A stretch of DNA of 64,000 bases from Nematopogon swammerdamellus (taxonomy: Eukaryota; Arthropoda; Insecta; Lepidoptera; Adelidae): the NCBI GenBank assembly GCA_946902875.1, contig OX336338.1, positions 7,803,971-7,867,970 on the forward strand, read 5' to 3'. Each line of letters begins with the position of its first letter. Positions within the stretch are counted from its first letter, which is position 1. The notes beneath the pieces were generated by a model. It searched no databases and had not been told where the DNA came from. It worked only from the letters and a program-made list of their open reading frames with translations. Below, in pieces: positions 21,335 through 33,165 of this stretch. The position numbers and the translations under genes are program-made.

Positions 21335-21450
21335 TTTTTTTTTATGGAAACTGACACGGTTGGCTACATCACCTACAACGTCCGTGATGTCAGCCCATAA
21401 CACCGGGTGAACTAGGTGCCATGTCAGTGCTTCCCCCTTTGATCGTGGTG
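21335..21450 (-). repeat. 3' tail of tRNA/5S-type SINE
   Basis: A poly-T start, then 'ggttggctacatcacctaca', 'atgtcagcccataacaccgg' and 'gaactaggtgccatgtcagt', the reverse of the tail at 42400-42497. The head is missing. Confidence 0.7.
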
Positions 21451-21522
21451 TAAATTAATAATTACTATGCCATGGTCTAAAATAAAAAAATGTAGGTAAG
21501 TGATGATTATACAAGTAGGTAC

Positions 21523-21945
21523 CTTTGCGTTTTTCTTCAATATATTTGGACTCTTTTTTTAACTGGTGACGAAGCTCAATGGCTTCGTTGGCTAAATCAG
21601 TCTGAAGATTTATTGCTACTCCAACAACTTCTTTAATATTAGGTAATTGATTTTCTCTTGCAAAATGTGAGCAATTTTCTAGTAATTCTGTTTGCACCAC
21701 CGATAATGCGTCGTGGAGGTTTGTGATAAGTTTGTATTTATTTTCAAGATAATTAACATCAGTTTGATCAAACATGTACATGCTGTTTTCATCACTTTTC
21801 GAAAGTAATGTTTTCAATTCATTAGCGTATTCCACAGACATTTTTAAGGTTTTATTTTTTAATTTATTTGAAACTGAGTTCACAAATTCTGTTATTACGT
21901 CACATACGTATTTATGAATCGATTCCTGAAGTTTTCCAGTTTCCT
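21523..21945 (-). CDS. Exon E14: diverged helical unit
   Basis: Phase 1-1, 141 codons, acceptor TGTTTTCAG/AGGAAA, donor CGCAAAG/GTACCT. It encodes ETGKLQESIHKYVCDVI, then ITNLHDALSVVQTELLENC, which carries the 'LxxALSVVQT' core seen in all younger exons, and later AINLQTDLANEAIELRHQL. It is therefore a clear bridge between the giant exon's helices and the later array. Confidence 0.84.
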
Positions 21946-22039
21946 CTGAAAACATTAAAAGAGAATTTACTTAACAGTTAAGAAATGTTATAACCCTTAA
22001 AATACTTTCAAATGACGTAAAAATTTTAGTAAAATTTAC

Positions 22040-22405
22040 CTTTTTCCATTTTCACCATAAGGGAACCAATATCAGGCCACTGAATACTGCTGAGGTCAGT
22101 CTTCAAACGACTTATGATTTCAGATACTTTCTTATTGTCAATATATTGCAAATTGGTATTTGAAAGTAGTTTTTCGAGCTTGTGGACCAAATTAGAACAT
22201 TCCAAAATATTTTCATAGTCCCATTTAGTACCAATTTTTACTGCAGGTGTATTGTCAATTTCAATAACTTTATTCTTAATACTGTCTACCAGTAACGCGG
22301 CTTCCGAGATACCAAGTGTTTCAAATATTGCAGCAAAATTGGTATCATCAAGTTCATCAATGTCTTCGATAATTATTTTAAAAATTGATTTCATCGCAGC
22401 GTAAT
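22040..22405 (-). CDS. Exon E13: 'DYAAMKS' unit, paralogue of E26
   Basis: Phase 1-1, 122 codons, acceptor ATGTTCGTAG/ATTACG, donor AAAAAG/GTAAAT. It begins D-YAAMKSIFKIIIEDIDEL and contains ILECSNLVHKLEKLL and LKTDLSSIQWPDIGSL. E26, 7.6 kb downstream, has the same layout (DYAEMKSTF, VLECSQLVNEF, LQSDLCSIVWPNT), so this pair reflects an older duplication distinct from the A/B/C units. Confidence 0.84.
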
Positions 22406-22644
22406 CTACGAACATACCAGGTGTATTTATTGAGGAGGGACAGTGGAAATTAACTCAGAGTAGGCGATTAAGCGAACGTGAAGCGGAAGAAGCGATATAG
22501 CAGCAAACTTTTGCGAAGTGGAATGGCAGATAACTGATCTAAGCATTAAGGAAGCATCTTTTGAAACGCTGTTGCAAATGCTTTAGCAAATAGTAGCACA
22601 GTATTTGTACGAATTTGTTAATATAAATTAACTCTAATGAATAC

Positions 22645-23070
22645 CTTCTAGGAGCTCTTTGCGTGAAATAATGGCATAAGGTGACTCTTTTTTGTAAAAA
22701 GTAACTGATTGTAAAGTTGCACAACCTAAGTCATTTTGAAGAAATGTAATCAATTCCTTGATCTTATGTATATTTTCAAGTTGTTTCTTTGACGAATTTT
22801 CCGATACATTATCGAGCGACTCCAAATTCAAAGACGACACTTCAGCTTTTAGTTCTTCCATGAGAGTTAACTGTTGTAATTGTTTCTTATTTAATAAATC
22901 CGAATTATTTTCTTCCATTATTTCTTTCGACAATGTCAGCAGTTCTTTAGAAATGATAAAAGACTTATTAAATTCGTAAATTTGAAATATTTCACATATT
23001 TCTTGTAAAATGCTCTCTGTTTCAGCGGAAGTAAACTCCGTGATATGTTCGATAAGCGAGTCTTCTTCAC
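22645..23070 (-). CDS. Exon E12: longest array exon, helical
   Basis: Phase 1-1, 142 codons, the longest of the small exons. Acceptor AAATTTCCAG/GTGAAG, donor CTAGAAG/GTATTC. It encodes EEDSLIEHITEFTSAETES, then LTLMEELKAEVSSLNLESL and IKELITFLQNDLGCATLQS. The last segment aligns with 'LKTDLSSIQWPD' of E13. It is rich in Lys and Glu heptad-like patterns and may form a coiled coil. Confidence 0.82.
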
Positions 23071-23719
23071 CTGGAAATTTGTACGGGTTGCTTGAAATAA
23101 AAATTCTAAAATAAAATAAAGTTATTGTGAGCAGTATTAATGTAGTTTTGATTAAAAATAATTATAATGAAAACTCCCACTGAAATTCAGAAATAGTCTC
23201 GTAGTAGTGTTATATCGTTAAATTATTTGTTAATGCATTATTTGTTAATTCAGTTATATATAAATTTTCATTTCGATTAATACGAGTATTTTGTTGTATC
23301 TATTACTGAATATATTAATTCGATGCTCATCATCGAATTGCTGTTTATGTAATTTGCTTACTGAATAGACTTGGTAATTGCATAAATGTAATTCCATGAC
23401 GAATCAGATTGTATTGTGCGTTCAAGTTATGTTTATTGTAATATTATTGATAACCACGATACTAATATATTGTCAGTAGAAATACTGCTACGCAATCAAA
23501 TTATGGATATTTCTCAGGCAACCACTGAACGTTCTGAACTAATAGGCTGGTTTAAGAAGCAAAATAGCTAGTGAATACTTTGTAATTAGAAGAATTATCA
23601 CAAACACGAGTAAATTAAAAGTTGATATAAAAGTAAATAATATTTGCATGTTAATACAAAAATAAAATTTAACGACATAGCAGCGCCACAAAATAAATAT
23701 GTGGTAAGTAGGTATTCAC
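23071..23719. other. Intron E11/E12, nothing recognised
   Basis: An AT-rich stretch without an exon-like open frame, a known repeat or strong inverted repeats. Confidence 0.5.
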
Positions 23720-24052
23720 CTTTGTTGTAGTCAAACTGTTTTGAAGAATTGTCTTCTATTAAAAGGGAAAGCTCGAGCGCTTTATCCGAAAGCGCAGTTT
23801 CGAGTTCCGATGCTGCGACTTTTTCATAAAGTGGTTTAGATTCGTTTGTAATTTCATGTATTGTGTTATTTGATATTTCTCGTACATCACACTCATTTTC
23901 TTGAATGGGAATACTTTCACTTTCATCGACTTGTGTTTCGTTCAATTCCGCACATATTGAATTCGGTAACTCCGAAACTTCCATTATTTCTACATTCTCA
24001 TTAAATTTGTTGGAGATTTCTTGAACTTCTTCTTCTATTTTTGGTAAATGCT
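23720..24052 (-). CDS. Exon E11: diverged helical unit
   Basis: Phase 1-1, 111 codons, acceptor TTCTGTCACAG/AGCATT, donor AACAAAG/GTGAAT. The open frame runs from HLPKIEEEVQEISNKF through ASELETALSDKALELSLLI. 'SELETALS' corresponds to the LQSALS core of the younger exons. The remainder is acidic and poorly conserved. The start codon-like Met inside it is not a real start, because the frame continues upstream to the acceptor. Confidence 0.8.
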
Positions 24053-24164
24053 CTGTGACAGAAAGTAACCAGTAAAAGTACGTTTTAATAACAATTGTTT
24101 TTTAGCGATTGCGTTTATTGGAATTCTTACATTTATTTTCTCGCTAATCTGCAAGCCGACTGGG

Positions 24165-24285
24165 TAAGAAAAAAATAAATAAATGCCAAACGCTGTATTC
24201 CGACAATCGGGGCAAGCAGAGCCATCGATGTTGTGCTGCAAGTACTCTTGTAAATTACAGCACAACCCGACCAGCACGTACCTAT
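24165..24285 (-). repeat. Truncated family-B repeat in intron E10/E11
   Basis: It contains 'cgacaatcggggcaagcaga' and 'ttacagcacaacccgacca' in the same order as the copy at 52060-52135. The short open frame across it is repeat-derived, not a gene. Confidence 0.65.
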
Positions 24286-24556
24286 AGTATATATCTAATC
24301 TATGTAATTATTATACAAAGCACTTTCGCTGAGCTATTGAAATATCATTGCATTTTGACACACTGAGGCAGTTGAAATTTTATAAATATTAGTTTTTGCT
24401 ATGAGAATAAACGAGTTAATATAAAACTGCAACACATAAGTTTAAAATGGCAGAACACGTGGATAGCATTTAGGCGTCAACTCCTATTTTGGAATAACTC
24501 AGCATATGTATACACAATTATTAACACGACAGCTGATCATTTTAGAAGCATTTTAC

Positions 24557-24928
24557 CTTGATTATTATTTACTTCAGGAAGGTGTGTCTTATTTTGAACC
24601 AAACGAATAAGCTCTTCTAAAAGTTTCCACGTCAAAGTTTTCCCATATAAGGCAGATGTAGATTCAAAATTTAATTTACTTTCACATTGAATATTGGTCA
24701 GGGAGTCTATTAAATCGTTCACGACATATGCTAATTCAGCAGAATTGGTTAGGTCCTGGTTGTCTTCAGTAGTATTCAATTGAGCTCTCAGAGTTTCTGC
24801 TAGCTCCAAGCAATCACAAATTCTGTCTTCATCTATAATCTTTGTTGTATTGTCCTTCTTTACCAACTTTACTATCGCTATGAAGGTATCTAATACTTTC
24901 TCGAAAGTTAGACTGTTCGAATTAATAT
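24557..24928 (-). CDS. Exon E10: diverged helical unit, first of the exon array
   Basis: Phase 1-1, 124 codons, acceptor TGTTTTGTAG/ATATTA, donor AATCAAG/GTAAAA. It encodes INSNSLTFEKVLDTFIAIV, then LELAETLRAQLNTTED and LAYVVNDLIDSLTNIQ, amphipathic helices without the later 'LAEVLTEP' core. It is spaced 0.8 kb from the giant exon and continues its helical rod in frame. Confidence 0.82.
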
Positions 24929-25726
24929 CTACAAAACAATATAAAAATATGAAAATTAGAAAGGTTTTGCCAAACGTGGCCTCAATAGAAGTTAGGAATA
25001 TATTATATTTCGGATTTCATGCATAAATAATATAAGCAGTATGTTGCGCTCAATTTTACGCATACAAAATAAGTGCTCTCTGTTGGACAGACAAAGAATA
25101 TAACTTTCGTCATATCAATCATGAAATTTTTTAGCAGTAGATTCTTACACACTAACAAATTAAATGCGTAGATACGTAACGGAAATTAAAAAAGGCCAAT
25201 CTATAGAACAATTAGCAAATTTTCATTTAATTTCATTTCAAATTAGTCAGGTAATTAGAAAGTATTGTTTAGTTTCTTCTTGTACTTTTGACGAAAGGGC
25301 GATTGGTGTTTTATGTTTGCATATGTTTGTTTTTATAGAGCTTTTATAGCTCAGGAAATAGAAATAAACTACTAAACTATTAGACTGAGAGCATTGACCC
25401 TTAAACTGAACTGAACTGTTTGTTTGACTATAAAACTCTAGAAAAATAGCTTGATAATTCTAAAAATCTGATAAATACAATTAGAACAGTCCGTAACTCG
25501 TATCTGTAATGACAGTTATGAAAAAATAGCAAGAAGAGAATCTTTAAAACAGTAATACTTACTAAATTATTAATAGGCCACATAACAAACCTCATTCTAT
25601 ATGAACATCGCACAAAAGCACATTTCACTCTGTAGCAGAGGAATTAAAAATATATTGAGAGCATTTGACTTCCTGCCATATTGTGGTGGTGTATTTGTAA
25701 GTTTTTAATAAAACATAATAACTTAC
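24929..25726. other. Intron between the giant exon and the exon array
   Basis: About 800 AT-rich bases, with a short plus-strand open frame at 25164-25349 that looks random. No repeat was recognised. Confidence 0.5.
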
Positions 25727-28700
25727 CGGTTTGCATGAACAGCTCTCTGTCGCCCACGGCCACGCCCGAGGTGAGAATGTTGTGTAGAGATGATTCTAAC
25801 TTTTCTATCGGTGCTGCTATAACTGCCACATTCATCGCCTTCGAGTGCTGCTCGATAGCCGAAATTTTCTCTTGAATTGAGTGGATGCTTTTGTCGACGT
25901 CCAATATAAGAGAAATATCTTCGATGTCCAGGACGGTAGCTGTACCTTCACACACCTGTTTCTCTATAAGTGATATACCTTTGTATATTTCAGCAATAGT
26001 CTTAACGAATGAATCCGTAGAGGAAACATCAAAGGATATAGAGTCGTCCTCTTGTCCAATTAATATTTGCTGTGCAGTCTTGAGCTGCTCTTGCAAAGTT
26101 TGTATCGGTTCTAATACTTCATTAAGCAGCTCTTTCAAGTCGATATTCTTACTTTCTTCGGGTTCTGTAGTAGTTTCAATTACTACATTGTGGGCTGTGT
26201 TCTGGCTGAGATAATTATCTATAATATCAGAACTTTCAGATATACACTTGAGCAAAATAAGTATTTTTCCAGTCCCGACAGCCCCTTCGCTCTCTCCGTG
26301 AATAATAAAACAATGCAACAGCTGTTCGTACAATTTTGATTCGCGTTCGCTCAGTTCAGAACCGTCATCAATGGTTGTTCTTAAGAACGACTTTAGACTG
26401 TTAGCATTTTCCAGAATGATGCTATCACCAAAAGGCTTATCACCGTCAATATTTTCTTGCAATTCTTCTATTACAGAAGTTTCTAGATCAATGACATACG
26501 GAAGCGTAGTCCGCAATAAATTATTAAATTGTTGTAGTAACTCTTTCTCATAATTACTGCTAAGACATAATTTTTCTAAAGATTGTGAAGTGGTTTGGTT
26601 ATATACTTTGTTTATTTTCATCAAGGGCTTTCTAAAAAGGATTTCACTGTATGCATGTACAATTTCTTTGAGTGAATTTTGAATATGAGTTAGGCAATCA
26701 TTACTTATTACTGAAAATGTTGTTAAACTACTTCTTACTTCTTCACTTGGCTCAAGGTCTAGATTCATGGATTCAAATACTCTAACTGAAAATTTAAGCG
26801 ATTTGAATTCTTCCAATAATTTTATAACCCTTTTATGAGTTAAGGGGTTTGAAAGTAGTTTTTTTATTATTGTAAACTTCTCTTTACAGTCTTTGAAGAA
26901 ATATTGTGCATCTTGCTTTGAGACGACGTCCTCAGAAGTACATCGGGAGTAATATAATACTTTGGTCGCTGCTTCTAATACGCTGTCAATTTCTTCAAGT
27001 TGATCGGTTTCAATTTCAATAGCAACTTGGGGCGAGGCACAAGGGAGTATTTCCGATGCAGACGATAAATCTACAAAATCATATCTTTGTAATGTGGCAA
27101 TATTGTTTTGCAGATCCTCAAGTACTTCTGTGAAGAAAACTATTTGAGCACTTGTCTCCAATGGCTTTACAGTAAAAGGCATAATTTCCTCTTGAACTAA
27201 ATTTACGTCTCTGTAAAGGTCTTCTATACAATTTCTTATTCTGTCCACACTGATTTGGGATGTATTTGAAGCTGATTGTAAGTTTTTGATGGATGATTCC
27301 AATTTATCCAGATTAAGGACTTCCAAATTATGTGGATCTGTCTTTAAATTGGTCACCACGTCTGCTACCCCAGTCAATTTTTCCCCTAATCTTGTGACAA
27401 TGTCAGATATGATCATTGTTTCTTGGGTGGAGTTTAAAGCTGGAATAATAACATCTATACAAGATTCAAGTTCATGGCTGAAATTAACAATAGTTTCACT
27501 CATGGTGGTCAATCGGTCAGCATTTCTTTGAGTGATTATTTCATAGGTTGGAATGTTTTCCAAGTCTATCACAGATAAGCTTTGTTTTAAATCGAACATC
27601 GGTTCGGCTATAGCTTCCAATTTGTTGGACATAGACGAAGATAGATGTCCAAAATCGTCCATTACTACAGGATGCAAAATTTCTTCTATAGCAGAATGTA
27701 ACTCTTGCAAGGCTGTGGCCACTGTTTTTAAGCTTGAACAATCATTTGATTCGGAAAGAGCTTCCAAGGTTTCTAGAACGGCAGGTTGCTGAAGAACAGT
27801 GATATGGTTATCGAGACTTTGAAGTGCTTTGGCAGTTGCAGTAAACTGAAACCCTGATTCCAATTTTTGCGTCAGGGAAAACGGAATCAGCTCTTCTGCT
27901 TCTGGCAATATCAGTCGATCTTCGCTTAATGTTTCTGCATTCGTTTTTATACCCGATACATCTTCTAATGTTGACATATCATCAACGGCTTCAACTCCCG
28001 TATTCTGCTGTACAACGAGAATACAGCTATGTAGGTCTTGAATAGCATTGGCCAAGTTTACATTAGCTTCAAAAGGTGACACTTCTTCTCCCAATTGGGA
28101 TATTACATCATGGTGTAACACTTCCAATGTTTTGTGAAGCTCTTCCAGTGGCTCTGCTATTGCTGCGAGTAATAAATTCGAATCCATATTGTCTTTTATA
28201 TTTACTGCTTGTTCAATCGCCGTTTCGTTCATTACAATAATATTTTTATTTAGTTCGTACAGGGGCATTGCTATTGCCTCATGTAAACTACTTTCAACTA
28301 AATCCACACTCATCTCAGGATGTTCCTTAATTTTTGATTGTAGTACACCAACATTCAGCTTGAGATCTTCTAAAACTGCTGATATATTTACCAATGAAGG
28401 TGCCGCAATAACTTTGAGCTCGTCGATGCTTTCAAGTGCCTGTATTTTATTTATTGATACAACCATGTTTTCAATAGTTTTTGATAGCATTGCTTGGCTA
28501 GTGCTCACTTCTTTATTAGATAGCTCTTGCAAGTGCTCTGATTCAATCCGTAAACTTGAATCATCTTGTTGGTTAGTGATTTCCTGCAAGTTAATCACTA
28601 ATTCATCAATAGTGTGTATCACGGAATTATTCAAGTTTTCTTCAAATATGTTTTCAACAAATTTGTCTCTTAACACTCTTACCGTGTTGGTAATACTTAG

Positions 28701-31408
28701 CAAAGGTACTGATTCATCAGTATCTATTAATTGTAATGAATGGTTTATTCTCACTACGGCATCCCCTATTTCGATTAATGCAAAATATTTTTTTGAGTCG
28801 TTACTTTGAATGACATTTTCAAGTACTTTAGTGAGAAGTTTGTGGAATGATTCAATGTTCAACTTAACTTTGGAGAGAACGTCAAAATTGTGTAAGTTAT
28901 TCTCTAAAGTTATGAGGGTTTGAGCCATTTTCTGCAAAACCTCTAATTTATTTTCACTTTGTAAAATATCAAAGCGTCCTATTTCAGTTTCAGAGTTTTC
29001 GATTTGTGTTGATATTTCATCTAAGGACATTTTGACCGATTCAAGAGCTTGACTAAGGGACGTCTTTTCAATGTCTGACCCGGAATGAATTTTTAATTCC
29101 TCGAAACAACTCCTTAGCTTGATAACAGAGTCTACAACATTTTCTATTATTCGAGTGTTATATTTTTGCAATGAATGATCCGTTTCTTTTACTGAAAGGC
29201 TCTCTACATGTTCAAGTGCAGTTTGAAGATCTTGAATTGAGGCAGACATTTCATTCAATATTACATCACTAAATTTTGAACTGGAACTATCCATTATAAC
29301 AATTCCTTCTGCACTATTAACGATAGTTAATAAAGATTTGACGGGTACTCTTAGTTCAAATAATGCCTTCTGAGTTTCCTTCAAATGTTGTCGCTCTGCA
29401 CTAGGTTCTTCAATTTTAGTAATCTCATTTGCCTCATTAATTAAGATGTGGGCTTTAATTGCATCAGCAGAAAGTTTTAAAGCAGTGACCATATCATTGG
29501 TCACATTTCCAATATCAGTAACGGTCCTTTCATCAAAGGCAGGATATATTTTTCTCGACATTTTATGAAGCTCTGTTAAAAAGCTCTCTAAATCATATCC
29601 ATTCTGTTCGACAAACGATACACATGTCCTCTGTACTAAAGTTTTTCCATCACTTTCTATTTCAACACATTTTTCAATCATTGTCAAAATTTGCTGTAAT
29701 TGTTTTAGAGGTGTGAGGAGACTATTGATCATACTGGTAACGGACTGCCCCTGATCAGCCAAGTCCTTAGAAACATCGATTATGCTTTGAATTTCAGAAA
29801 GCGGTTTTATTAAACTTGATATTATTTCCAAACTTCTTGCAGCCGTTGCAGATGATGACATATGTTCAGATTTTACAATGATTTCTTTTTCTATCATTTG
29901 AATATTGCCTTGAATTTTATTTAAGCTTTCTGCGATAATAATCAAATTACTTTGTACATCTTCAACTGTATACACCTTTTGTGCCTCATTTGCCACAGCT
30001 ATTTCGTCTACGCTAGGAGAGTCTTTGCTAGCTCGGCTAAGTGATTTTTCACTTCCGGAACTCGAACGACGCGAACCACGACTTCCTCTACGCTCTCTTT
30101 TCTTTTTAATTGGCACCATATTTTCAGGTTCCAAAGGAATTTCTTCAATCTTAAATTGAGACACATTTGTAAGTTTTTCTAAAGAATCAATAGCTTCTTC
30201 TACCGGTGAAACCTTGGTGTTTTTGGATTTTTGCCTTCCTGAGCTACGAGCACTGGCAAATGTTTGTAATTCGCTGTCTGAGAAAACTTGTGATTCGTCA
30301 TCTTTTTTCTCTTCCGATAATGACTGTTCTCGTGAAAAACTGAAATAGTCATCCCCGCTTTTAACTGAGTCCGATTTTTTTCTTGCAATTTTTTTGGGAA
30401 TGTCAGCTTTATCGTCAACTAATACAGCCATAGTTTTCTCCAAATAATCTTCAGCATCGACATCTTGGTCAAGTGAAATCGGCGGCGCTCCATTCTCGTC
30501 AATAATAGACATGTCCTCAACATCAGCTTCGGTTCTAAGATCTTCCTCATTTGTGGCAAAATAATCTGGAGAAACATCGATAATAATAGCTTCCATTAAC
30601 AAATTGCCTGACGTTGAAGTTTCTTTCACGAAACGCAATGGAGGAAGTTCGACGACGTTGTGTTCGGACACGTTTTCAGATAATTGGTCCGCGTACATTT
30701 CAATAATTTGTAGAGCTTCTTCTTCCGTCAAATCTGGAGTTTCATACAGTGAGACTGAAACCTCTTTTCCGTCGAAAGAGAAAGATATTTCCCCCTTGTC
30801 GTCTAATGTAATGTCTCCAACAGGGGTGTCGTACATTTGCGACGTTCTTTCTTCGTGTATTGTACTTAATGACAAGTTCCGCTGTAAAAGTTGTTCGCCT
30901 TCGGGGTTTTTCTTGGTCTTGCCTTTTACAGAATCTTCAAATCCAAGTAATGAAGCGGAGCTTGCTGCTATGCCCATACAATTTTGTGCTTCACACGTGT
31001 ACGTACCCAGGCAACATGTTCCATCCTGACCTGAAATAATTCTGTGAATGTCGCCCGGTTTCAACTCTTCGCCGTCCTTATACCACTTTAGTACGGGTTG
31101 AGGTACACCGATAACTTTGCATTCTAAGTTAACGGCGCCTTCGTCGGAGAGTATTGCCTGCAAATTCTCCAGGAAACGCGGTTTCTTGTAGTGCCTTGGT
31201 ATAATCAGTTTCAGGAAGCACGAGGTAACACTGTGTCCAAAGTCATTCATGGCAACGCATTTCCACTCAGCTTGATCCATAAACTCGAGGTTTCGAATGT
31301 CAAGATAGAAAACTCCTAATTCCTCTTTTCCGATATTGCAACGGGCCGAGTCGTCTATCGGTTGATCATCTCGATACCAATATAATGCGGGATCTGGCGG
31401 AATGGCAA
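25727..31408 (-). CDS. Giant exon E9: end of Ig 6, Ig 7, disordered segment and long helical rod
   Basis: A single open exon of 1,894 codons, phase 1 to 1 (acceptor TTGGTTTCAG/TTGCCA, donor CAAACCG/GTAAGT). In order: residues about 1-72 finish Ig 6 (WYRDDQPID, EWKCVAMNDFG); residues 78-160 are Ig 7 (Cys100, Trp112, Cys142, NCMG); 165-430 are acidic and Ser-rich; about 434-465 are strongly basic with Ser-Arg repeats (KKKRERRGSRGSRRSSSG); the remaining 1,400 residues are Leu/Ile/Glu-rich, predicted helical, with loose repeats about 110 residues long such as 'AIAEPLEELHKTLEVLHHD'. No kinase, SH3, DH/PH or FnIII domain is visible. The Ig part resembles insect sarcomeric giants (sallimus/kettin, zormin, stretchin, Unc-89), so a structural role in the muscle sarcomere is likely by inference. 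The exact orthologue is not assigned. No signal peptide is visible in the part present. Confidence 0.92.
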
Positions 31409-31897
31409 CTGAAACCAAATAAATTTCGTTGGATTATTTTGGAAAAAAATATTAGTCCAACCAAGTACAGTTAGCATGTGTGCTATAGACAAATGCACAA
31501 GTTTGTGTACCTGTGGATTTGTGGAGTAGAGTGGAGATGAAAGTATACATACACTATCAAGCTTCAAGCTCAAGTACCAAGGTATACTTGTCGCAGTAAC
31601 GTGTTATGGCCGGCAGAGTCACAAAAACACACCATACTTACTTGAACATAAGATTGAGTACTCGTATGAGGCAATTTATAGTTGCTATGTTACATCCGAA
31701 CACACAATAACTTTATGAAAATATTTTATTATGCTTGTTTCTGTAAAATATTTTTTAAGGAGTAAACTTTTTTATAGAAGATGATTTATGTATATACTAT
31801 TGTTCAAAATCATATATTGAATAGTGCTGAACACAGTAAAAAGTTAAAATGTAAAATATATTAGGGCATTAAAGCTTCAATAAATCGTAATACGTAC
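31409..31897. other. Intron E8/E9, nothing recognised
   Basis: It is bounded by good donor and acceptor sites. No exon, repeat or hairpin of note was seen. Confidence 0.5.
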
Positions 31898-32278
31898 CTT
31901 TAACAGTAAAACGGAATGGTTCGTCTATTTTGGCCTCAAGACTCTTGAGGCCGGTAATGAATTTGGGTGCTTGGTTCTTCGAGAACAGCTGCAAACGTTC
32001 CTCTTCATTCAGTTGGTTCTGAATGTCTTCGACGGTGAGCTCGGCGGAGCTGGTAGCCTGGCCCATACAGTTCCTCGCGATGCAGCAGTAGGAGCCGAGA
32101 GAGTTGGTCCCTGTGAGCTGGTACACGTCTCCAGGCTTCAACTCCTGGCCGTCCTTGAACCAACTGAGCACGGGAGTGGGGAAGCCCACCACCTTGCACT
32201 CGAACGACACCAGGCCTTCTTCGGTGAGTACGGCGCGCAGGTTCTCCATGAATCGGGGTTTTCGATAATTCTTCGGAA
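31898..32278 (-). CDS. Exon E8: Ig domain 5 and start of Ig domain 6
   Basis: Phase 1 to 1, 127 codons, acceptor CTCGACAG/TTCCGAAG and donor TTAAAG/GTACGT. It holds a whole Ig domain: YRKPRFMENLRAVLTEEG, then FECKVVGFPTPVLSWFKDG, then YCCIARNCMGQ. A linker (LNEEERLQLFSKN) follows, then APKFITGLKSLEAKIDEP, the start of Ig 6. Ig 6 reads FRFTVKV at the B-strand, so it lacks the Cys, as Ig 2 does. The ends match E7 and E9 exactly in phase. Confidence 0.9.
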
Positions 32279-32471
32279 CTGTCGAGAGAAGGAGATGATT
32301 TTCTTCGGAGTTCGACAATAATTTTCACAAATTCGCTTGATTAACAATCACGGCCATCCTATCTGAACTGTTCCCAAAATATTGAGTGAATTTGAGAGTA
32401 TAGGACAAATCAACGATCAATTTATGAATGTACTTACAGTAACAAAATAAGTTAAAACTTAATAAGCGTAC

Positions 32472-32614
32472 CATCCATGGTAACGTAGCAAGTGGTGATG
32501 CCGACGCGGCCACCGCCGCTGGTGGCCACGCACTTCCACTCTCCCTCGTCCGGCCACTCCGCCGGAGACACTTCTATAAGGTACCCGCCCACTCCGTCTT
32601 CTAACACGTGATAC
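32472..32614 (-). CDS. Exon E7: second half of Ig domain 4
   Basis: Phase 2 to 1, 143 bases, acceptor TGTGCAG/GTATCA and donor GGATG/GTACGC. It encodes YHVLEDGVGGYLIEVSPAE, then DEGEWKCVATSGGG, the F-strand Trp-x-Cys in place of the more usual Tyr-x-Cys. The same EWKCVA signature recurs in Ig 6 (E9), so domains 4 and 6 form one subtype. It splices to E8 through an Asp-Val junction. Confidence 0.86.
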
Positions 32615-32894
32615 CTGCACACGAAATGAACAACAACAACATAACATGTCAGGTGACATAAAAACATGAGTTTTGATGTAAATTTATAAAGTATACGGTT
32701 CAGAGTTTCCGTAGGTCTAATATATACCTACCTACTCAAACACAATTTGCGGCTTGGTAGACAAGGTCCGCTTGAAGGAGGTCGAGAGATGAATTCAACT
32801 GGGTTGGGCTGCTTTCCGAAAGTTATAATTCGCCCAGAGGTTTGAACTTCCGCAAAATTTTAAGATGACCAGTGCGTCCTCAAGGTTATGACGT

Positions 32895-33165
32895 ACTGGA
32901 TGGTTAGTCGATATTGAACAGCGGGTGGCTAGGCTCAAGTGGTAGTGAGCTCGGCGAGTCAGCTAAAGAAACGACGACCGTTGCAGTAACCGTTTCCTAC
33001 ACTGGCGGCCGTGGACAGGAAAACGGATTGTGGGAAGAATACCCGCCAGATGGGACGATGACATCAAGCACGTCGGCGGAAAGCAGTGGTCCCGTACCGC
33101 TGAAGGCTGGAAGGACTGGAGGAAAATTGGATGTCCAGCAGTGGACGCATATACGCTGACTGACT
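32895..33165 (+). mobile_element. RTE-like LINE C-terminal fragment
   Basis: Frameshifted text matches the copy at 52440-52810 (inverted there): 'ggtggctaggctcaagtggt', 'acgatgacatcaagcacgtc' and 'gaaggctggaaggactggag'. The encoded tail resembles 'RVAKLKWQWAGHVSRR' plus a Trp-rich end, common after the reverse transcriptase of RTE-type elements. It lies in the E6/E7 intron. Confidence 0.65.

Noticed and set aside
28189..28809. 206-residue plus-strand frame inside the giant exon
   Set aside because: It is the antisense shadow of the 1,894-codon exon, with Ser/Ile-rich composition typical of reverse reading.
32005..32347. Arg-rich alternative minus-strand frames over exon E8
   Set aside because: Other frames of the same strand. 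The Ig frame has the Cys/Trp pattern and matching splice phases.
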